From Candidatus Krumholzibacteriia bacterium (GTDB taxonomy: Bacteria > Krumholzibacteriota > Krumholzibacteriia > LZORAL124-64-63): 6,546 nt of DNA. Shown here one piece after another: positions 1 to 6,546 of this stretch. The first letter of the stretch is position 1; every line of letters begins with the position of its first letter. Where the stretch lies: the NCBI GenBank assembly GCA_014859985.1, contig JACZKN010000472.1:1-6546 (forward strand), written 5' to 3'. The notes beneath the pieces were generated by a model, which had not been told where the DNA came from, ran no database searches, and saw nothing but the letters and a program-made list of their open reading frames with translations. Made by a program: the position numbers and the translations under genes.

Positions 1-142
<142 letters not shown>

Positions 143-169
143 GCAGCCAAGGAAACGGGAGCTCGAGCC

Positions 170-319
170 ATGCGCGACATCATCACCCTCGCCTGCAACG
201 AATGCAAGCTGAGGAACTATACGACGAAGAAGAACAAGCGGCTCCATCCGGACCGGGTGACGTACAAGAAGTACTGCCCGAAGTGCAACAAGCACACGGA
301 TCACAAGGAGACCCGCTGA
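170..319 (+). CDS. rpmG: Large ribosomal subunit protein bL33 (zinc-binding form)
   Basis: This encodes a 49-residue L33, a small protein of the 50S subunit near the E site. The sequence begins MRDIITLACNECKLRNYTT and carries two CxxC pairs, C9-x2-C12 and C36-x2-C39. This is the four-cysteine zinc-ribbon (C+) form rather than the cysteine-free form. The length matches the usual 49-55 residues. The ATG at 170 is preceded by GGGAG at 157-161 with an 8-base spacer. The gene sits between tuf and tRNA-Trp, a common placement outside gamma-proteobacteria. A 26-nt palindrome begins 7 bases after the TGA. Confidence 0.96.
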   Translation: MRDIITLACNECKLRNYTTKKNKRLHPDRVTYKKYCPKCNKHTDHKETR

Positions 320-325
320 GGCAGA

Positions 326-351
326 GCCGGGGCCGCCGCGGCGGCCCCGGC
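326..351 (+). repeat. 26-nt perfect GC palindrome between rpmG and tRNA-Trp
   Basis: Left arm GCCGGGGCCGCC (326-337), a central GC, and right arm GGCGGCCCCGGC (340-351) form a completely self-complementary 26-mer. It can fold in RNA as a stem of at least 11 bp with a 4-base loop. It starts 7 bases after the rpmG stop and ends 11 bases before the mature tRNA 5' end. No T tract follows (only TTT at 358-360, seven bases after the arm), so it is not a classical intrinsic terminator. It could be a T-less terminator, an mRNA 3'-end stabiliser for tuf-rpmG, or a processing signal separating mRNA from tRNA. The structure is seen; the function is inferred. Confidence 0.75.
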
Positions 352-362
352 GACCGGTTTGC

Positions 363-438
363 AGGGGTGTAGCTCAGTTGGTAGAGCATCGGTCTCCAAA
401 ACCGAGGGTCGCGGGTTCGAATCCTGCCGCCCCTGCCA
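363..438 (+). tRNA. trpT: tRNA-Trp (anticodon CCA)
   Basis: This is a complete 76-nt cloverleaf. The acceptor stem is AGGGGTG (363-369) with CGCCCCT (428-434), containing one T·G pair. The D stem is GCTC/GAGC with loop AGTTGGTA. The anticodon stem is TCGGT/ACCGA around the loop CTCCAAA, with anticodon CCA at 396-398. The variable loop has five bases, and the T arm is GCGGG-TTCGAAT-CCTGC. The discriminator base is G435 and the 3' CCA (436-438) is encoded. It is the single-codon (UGG) tryptophan tRNA. It lies between rpmG and secE, so it is probably cut from a longer transcript, as no obvious own promoter is visible. Confidence 0.97.
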
Positions 439-448
439 GTCCGTTCAT

Positions 449-479
449 CGCCCGGTCCGCCGCGACGGCGGCCCGGGCG
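449..479 (+). repeat. Two-step GC hairpin between tRNA-Trp and secE
   Basis: The outer arms CGCCCGG (449-455) and CCGGGCG (473-479) pair over 7 bp. The inner arms CCGCCG (457-462) and CGGCGG (466-471) pair over 6 bp. They are separated by one T456/C472 mismatch, and the loop is CGA. The element starts 11 bases after the tRNA CCA and ends 5 bases before the AGGAAGG ribosome binding site of secE. No T tract follows. It could mark tRNA 3' processing, attenuate read-through, or modulate access to the secE ribosome binding site. The hairpin at 3599-3631 has the same design with a different sequence. Confidence 0.7.
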
Positions 480-501
480 TAAGCAGGAAGGCGACCGGGA
501 C

Positions 502-693
502 ATGTTGGTGCGTTTCACCCATTACTTGCGGGAGACGTCCCAGGAGATGAAGCGGGTTTCCTGGCCCAACCGGGCCGAACTGAAGGAATCCACCATCGTC
601 GTCCTGGTGACCGTCGCGGTGATCACCGTCCTGCTGTTCGCCGTGGACAAGATCCTCGACCTGGGGATCAAGCAGATCATCTCCCTGGCCTGA
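502..693 (+). CDS. secE: Preprotein translocase subunit SecE
   Basis: This encodes a 63-residue SecE of the short, single-membrane-helix type, which clamps SecY in the SecYEG channel of the inner membrane. An amphipathic N-terminal helix (about residues 3-18) is followed by the family-defining VSWPNRAEL segment with W21-P22. Then comes one hydrophobic helix at about residues 31-48 and a short polar end. Most bacteria have this short form, whereas the enteric protein has two extra helices. The ATG at 502 follows AGGAAGG (485-491) at a 10-base spacing. Linkage to nusG is the normal context. The TGA is at 691-693, and a long RNA hairpin lies in the gap before nusG. Confidence 0.96.
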   Translation: MLVRFTHYLRETSQEMKRVSWPNRAELKESTIVVLVTVAVITVLLFAVDKILDLGIKQIISLA

Positions 694-726
694 GTGGCCG
701 TTGCGGGAGCGGAACGACGACGAGGG

Positions 727-760
727 CCCCGGAGGTGGGACAGGTGTCCCATTTCTGGGG
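727..760 (+). repeat. Long G·U-containing hairpin between secE and nusG
   Basis: Bases 727-742 pair with 745-760 without a bulge. The stem has four outer C-G pairs (CCCC 727-730 with GGGG 757-760), then G·T, G-C, A-T, two G·T, T-A, and the exact core GGGACA (737-742) with TGTCCC (745-750). That is 16 positions, three of them G·U wobbles in RNA. The apex must open to give a loop of about four bases. It starts 34 bases after the secE stop and ends 42 bases before the likely nusG start. The wobble pairs interrupt the DNA palindrome but keep the RNA stem, pointing to an RNA-level role. No T tract follows. Confidence 0.7.
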
Positions 761-792
761 TATGTCTGCGTCGACGCGCGGACCTGACGATC

Positions 793-796
793 GGAG
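793..796 (+). promoter_or_regulatory. Ribosome binding site supporting the nusG TTG start
   Basis: GGAG at 793-796 lies 6 bases before TTG at 803. The next in-frame start, ATG at 821, has no purine-rich Shine-Dalgarno match at a suitable distance. An in-frame TGA at 785-787 rules out any start further upstream. This site favours TTG 803 over ATG 821. The protein differs by only six residues between the two. Confidence 0.55.
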
Positions 797-802
797 CGTC
801 TC

Positions 803-1570
803 TTGTTCGATAACGACGGCATGAACGACGAGCGGCGGGACCAGGAGCAGGGGCCCGGGGCGGACGACGCCGACTCGCTCTTCCTGGACCTGCCCGAGGA
901 GGCCGAGCCCGAGGCCGAGGCCGACGGGCCGGAGCCGGCGCCCGCGCCGGCCACGGCAGGCGACGAGGACGACCTGCTCGCCGCAGTGCCCCTGACGTTG
1001 AGCGAGGACGAGCGCCGGCAGATCGAGCGCAAGGGCCAGATGCGCTGGTTCGTGATCCACGCCAACACCGGGCACGAGAACAAGGTCAAGCGGAACATCG
1101 AGATGGCCGTCAAGTCGAACCACATGGAGGAGTTCTTCGGCGAGGTGCTGGTGGCCACCCAGGAAGTGACGGAGATGAAGAACGGCAAGCGCTCCACCGT
1201 GAAGCGCAAGTTCTTCCCCAGCTACATCCTGGTCGAGATGGTGATGGACAAGGAGACGCACCACTTCATCAACAGCATCCCCGGGGTCACCCGCTTCATC
1301 GGCGGCACGCCGCTGAAGCCGGAGCCGATCTCGCGCGACGAGGTGGACCGCATCCTCGGCCGCATCTCGGCGCCGGAGGACGCGCGCGAGACCCTGGAGA
1401 TCCCCTACCTGGTGGGCGACAGCGTCCAGGTCATGGACGGGCCGTTCACCGAGTGGGTAGGGGTCATCAACGAGATCAACCACGACAAGGGCAAGCTCAA
1501 GGTGATGATCTCGATTTTCGGTTCGGAGACTCCGGTGGAGCTGGACTTCCTGCAGGTGAAGCCGGTCTGA
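803..1570 (+). CDS. nusG: Transcription termination/antitermination factor NusG with acidic N-terminal extension
   Basis: NusG binds the RNA polymerase clamp, suppresses pausing, and links polymerase to Rho or to the ribosome. The product is 255 residues, against about 180 in enteric bacteria. Residues 1-79 are an extension rich in Asp, Glu, Pro and Ala, with an EAEPEAEADGPEPAPAPA stretch near 34-51. The conserved NGN domain starts at MRWFVIHANTG (about 80) and includes KFFPSYILVEMVMD and PGVTRFIGG. The C-terminal KOW domain (about 201-255) carries VGDSVQVMDGPF and SIFGSETPVELDFLQV. The chosen start is TTG 803 with GGAG at 793-796; ATG 821 is the alternative. An internal ATG at 1040, preceded by AAGGG at 1031-1035, would give a normal-length 176-residue NusG. 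The extension is strongly coding in codon use, so I keep the long form. Family certain; start uncertain. Confidence 0.93.
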   Translation: MFDNDGMNDERRDQEQGPGADDADSLFLDLPEEAEPEAEADGPEPAPAPATAGDEDDLLAAVPLTLSEDERRQIERKGQMRWFVIHANTGHENKVKRNIEMAVKSNHMEEFFGEVLVATQEVTEMKNGKRSTVKRKFFPSYILVEMVMDKETHHFINSIPGVTRFIGGTPLKPEPISRDEVDRILGRISAPEDARETLEIPYLVGDSVQVMDGPFTEWVGVINEINHDKGKLKVMISIFGSETPVELDFLQVKPV

Positions 1571-1765
1571 TCCGCCGTTGTCCGCTGGTGTCCCGAGGGA
1601 AGTCTGGTCCCGGAGGATGCCGCCGCCTGCGCCGCCTCTCGGCGCGCGCGGCACGCCATAGATGGGGCCGGGACGACGCCCGGCCGCCGGACGCGGGATG
1701 TGGACTCCCCGCCGAAGGCGCCGATCGTCGCGACGGCAGTCCCCGATTGAAGGAGTAGAGTCGAC
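1571..1765 (+). other. 195-base nusG-rplK intergenic region with two hairpins
   Basis: This is the longest gene-free stretch in the window. It has two clear inverted repeats. One is GCGCCG/CGGCGC (1629-1634 with 1640-1645, 5-base loop). The other is GGCCGGG/CCCGGCC (1666-1672 with 1679-1685, 6-base loop ACGACG). Neither is followed by a T tract. The position matches the start of the separate L11 operon in other bacteria, where a promoter and an L1 autoregulatory site in the mRNA are expected. I cannot see a convincing -35/-10 pair, nor confirm an L1-binding loop. AAGGAG at 1750-1755 is the rplK ribosome binding site. Confidence 0.5.
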
Positions 1766-2188
1766 ATGGCCAAGAAAGTCATGACGCAGATCAAGCTGCA
1801 GATCAAGGCCGGCGTGGCCAATCCCGCCCCCCCGGTGGGACCCGCGCTCGGCCAGCATGGCCTGAACATCATGGAGTTCTGCAGCGCCTTCAACGAGCGG
1901 ACCAAGGAACAGTTGGGTCTGGTGATCCCGGTGGTGATCACGGTCTTCCAGGACCGTAGTTTCTCCTTCATCACCAAGACCCCTCCGGCCTCGGTCCTGA
2001 TCAGGAAGGCTGTCGGTCTGGAGTCGGGCAGCGCCACGCCCGGCAGGAGCACCGTCGGCACGATCTCCCGCGCCAAGCTCAAGGAGATCGCCGAAGTGAA
2101 GATGGTGGACCTGAATGCCGGCTCGCCCGAGGCCGCGATGAAGATCATCGCGGGCACGGCCAGGAGCATGGGGCTGGAGATCGTCTAG
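1766..2188 (+). CDS. rplK: Large ribosomal subunit protein uL11
   Basis: The 140-residue L11 binds the 23S rRNA GTPase-associated region with L10/L12 and is needed for factor-stimulated GTP hydrolysis and RelA activation. The N-terminal domain (about 1-70) shows the ANPAPPVGPALGQHGLNIME signature. It includes P23 and P26, the prolines where changes give thiostrepton resistance, so the site looks wild type. The C-terminal rRNA-binding domain (about 75-140) contains TPPASVLIRKA and a conserved end AAMKIIAGTARSMGLEIV. Length is normal. The start is fixed by AAGGAG at 1750-1755 with a 10-base spacer. Val17 follows AG where Lys or Gln is more usual, a minor variant. Confidence 0.97.
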   Translation: MAKKVMTQIKLQIKAGVANPAPPVGPALGQHGLNIMEFCSAFNERTKEQLGLVIPVVITVFQDRSFSFITKTPPASVLIRKAVGLESGSATPGRSTVGTISRAKLKEIAEVKMVDLNAGSPEAAMKIIAGTARSMGLEIV

Positions 2189-2218
2189 TCCGGCATCGGC
2201 TGCGAAAGCACGGCGCCG

Positions 2219-2232
2219 GGTCCCGCGGGACC
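2219..2232 (+). repeat. 14-nt perfect palindrome between rplK and rplA
   Basis: GGTCCC (2219-2224), central GC, and GGGACC (2227-2232) form a fully self-complementary 14-mer. It lies 31 bases after the rplK stop, in the 118-base gap before rplA. As RNA it could fold as about 5 bp with a 4-base loop. It is the weakest of the intergenic inverted repeats and could be chance in a GC-rich gap. The rest of the gap shows no clear promoter. A tiny TGC-GAAA-GCA hairpin (2201-2210) is also present, but its flanks do not extend it. Confidence 0.45.
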
Positions 2233-2306
2233 GACGGGCACCGGAGAGAGGGGCGCACGGCAGGGCCGGGCGGACCCCGATCGAACCCTCACAGTCCGGA
2301 GATCGT

Positions 2307-2996
2307 ATGAAGCACGGAAAACACTACAGGAAAGCCAAGGCGCTCGTGGACAAGAACCAGGAGGTCGCCATCGGCGCCGCCCTGGCCACGCTCAGCGAGT
2401 TCCAGAAGGCCAAGTTCGACGAGACGGTGGACCTGGCGGTCCGGTTGAACGTCAATCCTCGCCACGCCGACCAGATGGTCCGCGGCACGGTGGTCCTGCC
2501 GAACGGGACGGGCAAGGCCGTCCGCGTGCTGGTGATCACCCGCGGTCCGAAGGAGCAGGAGGCCAGGGACGCCGGGGCCGACATGGTCGGCGCCGACGAG
2601 TACCTGCCGAAGATCAAGGACGGCTGGACGGACGTCGACGTCATCATCGCCACGCCCGACATGATGGGTGAGCTGGGCAAGCTGGGCAAGATCCTCGGTC
2701 CCCGCGGGCTCATGCCCAACCCCAAGGTCGGCACCGTCACCATGGACATCGCCAAGGCCGTGAAGGAAGCCAAGGCGGGCCGGATCGAGTACCGCGTCGA
2801 CAAGGCCGGGATCATCCACGCCCCCGTCGGCAAGCGTTCCTTCAGCAACCAGGCGCTGCAGGAGAACACGGAAGCGCTCTTCCGCGAGCTCCTGCGCGTG
2901 AAGCCGGCCGCGGTGAAGGGGACCTACGTCAAGTCGGTGTTCATCTCCGGCACGATGACCCCGTCCATCCGCGTCGATGCGAACAGCCTGTCCTGA
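2307..2996 (+). CDS. rplA: Large ribosomal subunit protein uL1
   Basis: The 229-residue L1 forms the mobile L1 stalk that helps move deacylated tRNA out of the E site. In many bacteria it also represses its own L11-L1 mRNA. The sequence begins MKHGKHYRKAKALVDKN. Domain I contains FDETVDLAVRLNVNPRHADQ (about 37-56). The family signature LGKLGKILGPRGLMPNPKVG lies at about 123-142, and the end is the usual KPAAVKGTYVKSVFISGTM segment. Length matches the typical 225-235 residues. GGAG at 2298-2301 sits 5 bases before the ATG. Organisation with rplK is the standard L11 operon, with a 118-base spacer that is longer than usual. Confidence 0.97.
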   Translation: MKHGKHYRKAKALVDKNQEVAIGAALATLSEFQKAKFDETVDLAVRLNVNPRHADQMVRGTVVLPNGTGKAVRVLVITRGPKEQEARDAGADMVGADEYLPKIKDGWTDVDVIIATPDMMGELGKLGKILGPRGLMPNPKVGTVTMDIAKAVKEAKAGRIEYRVDKAGIIHAPVGKRSFSNQALQENTEALFRELLRVKPAAVKGTYVKSVFISGTMTPSIRVDANSLS

Positions 2997-2999
2997 CCG

Positions 3000-3017
3000 C
3001 GGCGGGCCAACCCGCCG
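3000..3017 (+). repeat. 7-bp hairpin just after rplA
   Basis: CGGCGGG (3000-3006) pairs perfectly with CCCGCCG (3011-3017) around the tetraloop CCAA (3007-3010). It begins three bases after the rplA stop codon and 28 bases before the rplJ Shine-Dalgarno AGGAG (3046-3050). There is no T tract. In enteric bacteria the rplJ leader is the target of the autogenous L10-L12 repressor complex, but that leader is longer and folds differently. Here only 61 bases separate the genes, so this hairpin is the main structured element available. Confidence 0.6.
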
Positions 3018-3057
3018 GCCTGCGGGACCGGTGACATAGACAGCAAGGAGATGCCTC

Positions 3058-3579
3058 ATGGCACGTCCAGAGAAGGAAGCCGAGGTCCTGGCCATCGCCG
3101 AAAGGCTCGAGCAGGCCCAGAGCGTCGTTCTGGCCAACTACTCGGGTCTGACGGTCGCACAGATGACCCAGTTCCGGCGCAACTGCAGGGCGAGATCGGT
3201 GGAGTGCCGCGTGGTGAAGAACCGCCTCGCGCGCATCGCCGCCGAGAAGGTGGGCGCCGGCGTCCTCAAGGACGCCCTCAAGGGCCCCACCGCCATCGTC
3301 TTCGGCGCCGAAAGCCAGGTCGAGCCCGCCAAGCTCGTGGTCGAGTTCGCCAAGGACAACGACCGCATGCAGATCAAGGGCGGGTACGTCGACGGCCAGA
3401 TCCTCGACGCGAACCAGGTCGTGGCGCTGGCCAGGACCCCGAGCCGCGAGGAGCTGCTGTCCATGATGATGGGCAGCATCAGCTCGCCGGCGCGCGGTCT
3501 TGCGTGCACGGTCAACGGCGTGGCCGCCGCGCTGGCCCGCGTCGTCGATGCGGCCGCGAAGGCCAAGGCTGCGGCCTAG
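3058..3579 (+). CDS. rplJ: Large ribosomal subunit protein uL10
   Basis: The 173-residue L10 anchors the L7/L12 dimers to the 23S rRNA to form the flexible stalk. The N-terminal rRNA-binding domain includes SVVLANYSGLTVAQMTQFRR (about 22-41) and CRVVKNRLARIAAEK. The C-terminal part ends in a long Ala/Lys-rich helix (about 140-173) that docks L12 dimers; how many dimers it holds cannot be told by eye. Length is normal for the family. The ATG at 3058 is preceded by AGGAG (3046-3050) at 7 bases. An out-of-frame ATG at 3051 lies within that spacer and is not used by this frame. Confidence 0.96.
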   Translation: MARPEKEAEVLAIAERLEQAQSVVLANYSGLTVAQMTQFRRNCRARSVECRVVKNRLARIAAEKVGAGVLKDALKGPTAIVFGAESQVEPAKLVVEFAKDNDRMQIKGGYVDGQILDANQVVALARTPSREELLSMMMGSISSPARGLACTVNGVAAALARVVDAAAKAKAAA

Positions 3580-3598
3580 CCGCACGGAAATCGAGAGG

Positions 3599-3631
3599 CC
3601 GCGCCTCCCGCCGCGGGCGGGCCGGGCGCGG
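3599..3631 (+). repeat. Two-step GC hairpin between rplJ and rplL
   Basis: The outer arms CCGCGCC (3599-3605) and GGCGCGG (3625-3631) form 7 bp. The inner arms CCCGCC (3607-3612) and GGCGGG (3616-3621) form 6 bp around the loop GCG. T3606 faces C3622-G3624 at the junction. A smaller CCGGG/CCCGG hairpin follows at 3647-3660. The gap of 109 bases separates genes whose products are needed at roughly 1:4 to 1:6. A structured spacer that stops RNA decay or uncouples translation would fit, but this is inference. Confidence 0.65.
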
Positions 3632-3688
3632 AAACCAGACAAAACACCGGGCGCCCCCGGGCCCCGGAGTGCAAGGAGAGACAGGAAC

Positions 3689-4075
3689 ATGTCCGAGATC
3701 AACCTGAGCGCGAACGCCGCCAAGGCCCTGGAGCTGATCGACACCCTCACCCTCCTGGAGGCCGCCGACCTGGTGAAGGCCATGGAGGAGAAGTACGGCG
3801 TCAGCGCCGCCGCCCCGGTGGCCATGGCCGCCGCCGCCCCCGCCGCGGCCGAGGAGGAGGCCAAGGACGAGTTCACCGTGGTCCTGACCGGCGTCGGCGA
3901 CAAGAAGATCCAGGTCATCAAGGAGATCCGCGCGATCACCAGCCTGGGCCTGAAGGAAGCCAAGGAGCTCGTCGAGAGCGCCCCGACCAGCGTGAAGGAA
4001 GGCATCACGAAGGCCGAGGCCGAGCAGATCAAGGCCAAGCTCGAGGAAGTCGGCGCGATCATCGACCTGAAGTAG
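3689..4075 (+). CDS. rplL: Large ribosomal subunit protein bL12 (L7/L12)
   Basis: The 128-residue L7/L12 is the multi-copy stalk protein that recruits and activates translational GTPases. The N-terminal dimerisation domain (about 1-35) contains ALELIDTLTLLEAADLVKAM. An Ala/Pro-rich flexible hinge follows (about 39-56). The C-terminal factor-binding domain (61-128) has FTVVLTGVGDKKIQVIKEIR and GLKEAKELVESAP. I chose ATG 3689 because AAGGAG (3673-3678) lies 10 bases before it and the protein then begins at the family's usual N terminus. The frame stays open upstream to 3500, but that part is Arg/Pro-rich and overlaps rplJ, so it is not coding in this frame. Confidence 0.97.
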   Translation: MSEINLSANAAKALELIDTLTLLEAADLVKAMEEKYGVSAAAPVAMAAAAPAAAEEEAKDEFTVVLTGVGDKKIQVIKEIRAITSLGLKEAKELVESAPTSVKEGITKAEAEQIKAKLEEVGAIIDLK

Positions 4076-4086
4076 TGTCGTCGTCC

Positions 4087-4104
4087 GCGGGGCACCGGCC
4101 CCGC
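4087..4104 (+). repeat. First hairpin of the rplL-rpoB gap
   Basis: GCGGGGC (4087-4093) pairs with GCCCCGC (4098-4104) around the tetraloop ACCG, giving 7 bp. It begins 12 bases after the rplL stop. It is the first of three inverted repeats packed into about 80 bases before rpoB. No T tract follows. Confidence 0.6.
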
Positions 4105-4113
4105 CAGCGGCCC

Positions 4114-4145
4114 GTCGCCGCCCCGCCCCTGGGCGGGGCGGCGGC
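4114..4145 (+). promoter_or_regulatory. 15-bp GC hairpin in the rplL-rpoB gap, candidate attenuator or processing site
   Basis: CCGCCCCGCCC (4118-4128) is exactly complementary to GGGCGGGGCGG (4131-4141). Pairing extends outward through G4117-C4142, C4116-G4143, T4115·G4144 and G4114-C4145, making 15 consecutive pairs. The apex CT must open slightly to form a loop. This is among the strongest stems in the window. In E. coli the rplL-rpoB gap carries a transcription attenuator and an RNase III processing hairpin that lower rpoBC expression relative to ribosomal proteins. This element is in the equivalent place. Without a T tract, a processing or pause role may fit better than intrinsic termination. 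Confidence 0.65.
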
Positions 4146-4151
4146 CCGCCT

Positions 4152-4167
4152 GCGGCCCCGGGGCCGC
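4152..4167 (+). repeat. 16-nt perfect palindrome in the rplL-rpoB gap
   Basis: GCGGCCCC (4152-4159) is followed directly by its reverse complement GGGGCCGC (4160-4167), a perfect 16-mer palindrome. It lies 6 bases after the 15-bp hairpin and 62 bases before the rpoB GTG. In RNA it could fold as a 6-bp hairpin with a 4-base loop, or pair in trans with another copy. It is the third inverted repeat in this gap. Confidence 0.55.
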
Positions 4168-4215
4168 GTGTCGTGCCAGTGCGGAGGCCCGGTCGGGCCC
4201 TGCGACCTTCTTTCC

Positions 4216-4220
4216 GAGGA
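4216..4220 (+). promoter_or_regulatory. Ribosome binding site for the rpoB GTG start
   Basis: GAGGA (4216-4220) lies 9 bases before GTG 4230 and decides the start. The first in-frame ATG (4299) would remove conserved N-terminal residues and has no comparable upstream site. Confidence 0.75.
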
Positions 4221-4229
4221 AGTGGTCCA

Positions 4230-6546
<2,317 letters not shown>

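Noticed and set aside
753..766. GGTATGTC as a possible -10 element for a nusG promoter.
   Set aside because: No acceptable -35 at 16-18 bases upstream, and part of it lies in the hairpin at 727-760. Not supportable by eye.
898..920. Short GAGGCC/GAGCCC tandem-like repeats within nusG.
   Set aside because: They reflect Glu-Ala and Glu-Pro codons of the acidic extension; too short and imperfect to be a repeat element.
2201..2210. TGC-GAAA-GCA mini hairpin with a GNRA-type loop after rplK.
   Set aside because: Only three pairs, and the flanking bases do not extend the stem. Likely chance.
3500..3688. An upstream extension of rplL with a start at 3500.
   Set aside because: It overlaps rplJ, is Arg/Pro-rich and unlike L12. 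The ribosome binding site at 3673-3678 and family alignment place the start at 3689.

Overview
This is an ordinary chromosomal housekeeping locus from a GC-rich bacterium (about two thirds G+C by eye). It carries the translation/transcription block tuf – rpmG – tRNA-Trp – secE – nusG – rplK – rplA – rplJ – rplL – rpoB, all on the + strand. No mobile element, CRISPR array, phage gene or defence gene is visible. The placement of rpmG and tRNA-Trp between tuf and secE is common outside the enteric bacteria. The RpoB body up to about residue 645 reads like the Proteobacteria/FCB-type beta subunit. A GC-rich FCB-like lineage (Krumholzibacteriota, Eisenbacteria, Gemmatimonadota or similar) is my best guess, at low confidence.

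Layout: 1-142 is the 3' end of tuf. 170-319 is a four-cysteine (zinc-type) L33 gene. 363-438 is tRNA-Trp (anticodon CCA) with an encoded 3' CCA. 502-693 is secE and 803-1570 is nusG, which has a long acidic N-terminal extension and a likely TTG start. rplK (1766-2188), rplA (2307-2996), rplJ (3058-3579) and rplL (3689-4075) follow, then rpoB from a GTG at 4230, which runs off the window after 772 codons. These genes supply elongation (EF-Tu, tRNA-Trp), the L1 stalk, the L11/L10/L12 GTPase-associated centre, the Sec translocon, and the elongation factor and core subunit of RNA polymerase.

Two things deserve a second look. First, every gap between genes from rpmG to rpoB holds at least one uninterrupted or nearly uninterrupted GC-rich inverted repeat, none followed by a T tract. 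The best are a 26-nt perfect palindrome at 326-351, a 16-bp G·U-containing stem at 727-760, two look-alike two-step hairpins at 449-479 and 3599-3631, and a three-hairpin cluster at 4087-4167. They look like a set of RNA elements (T-less terminators, processing sites or stability hairpins) distributed through the operon. Second, the last 370 bases or so of rpoB differ from the rest in codon use and in protein signature. The change comes just after the universally conserved HDDANRALMG motif, as expected for a recombinant gene or a chimeric assembly.
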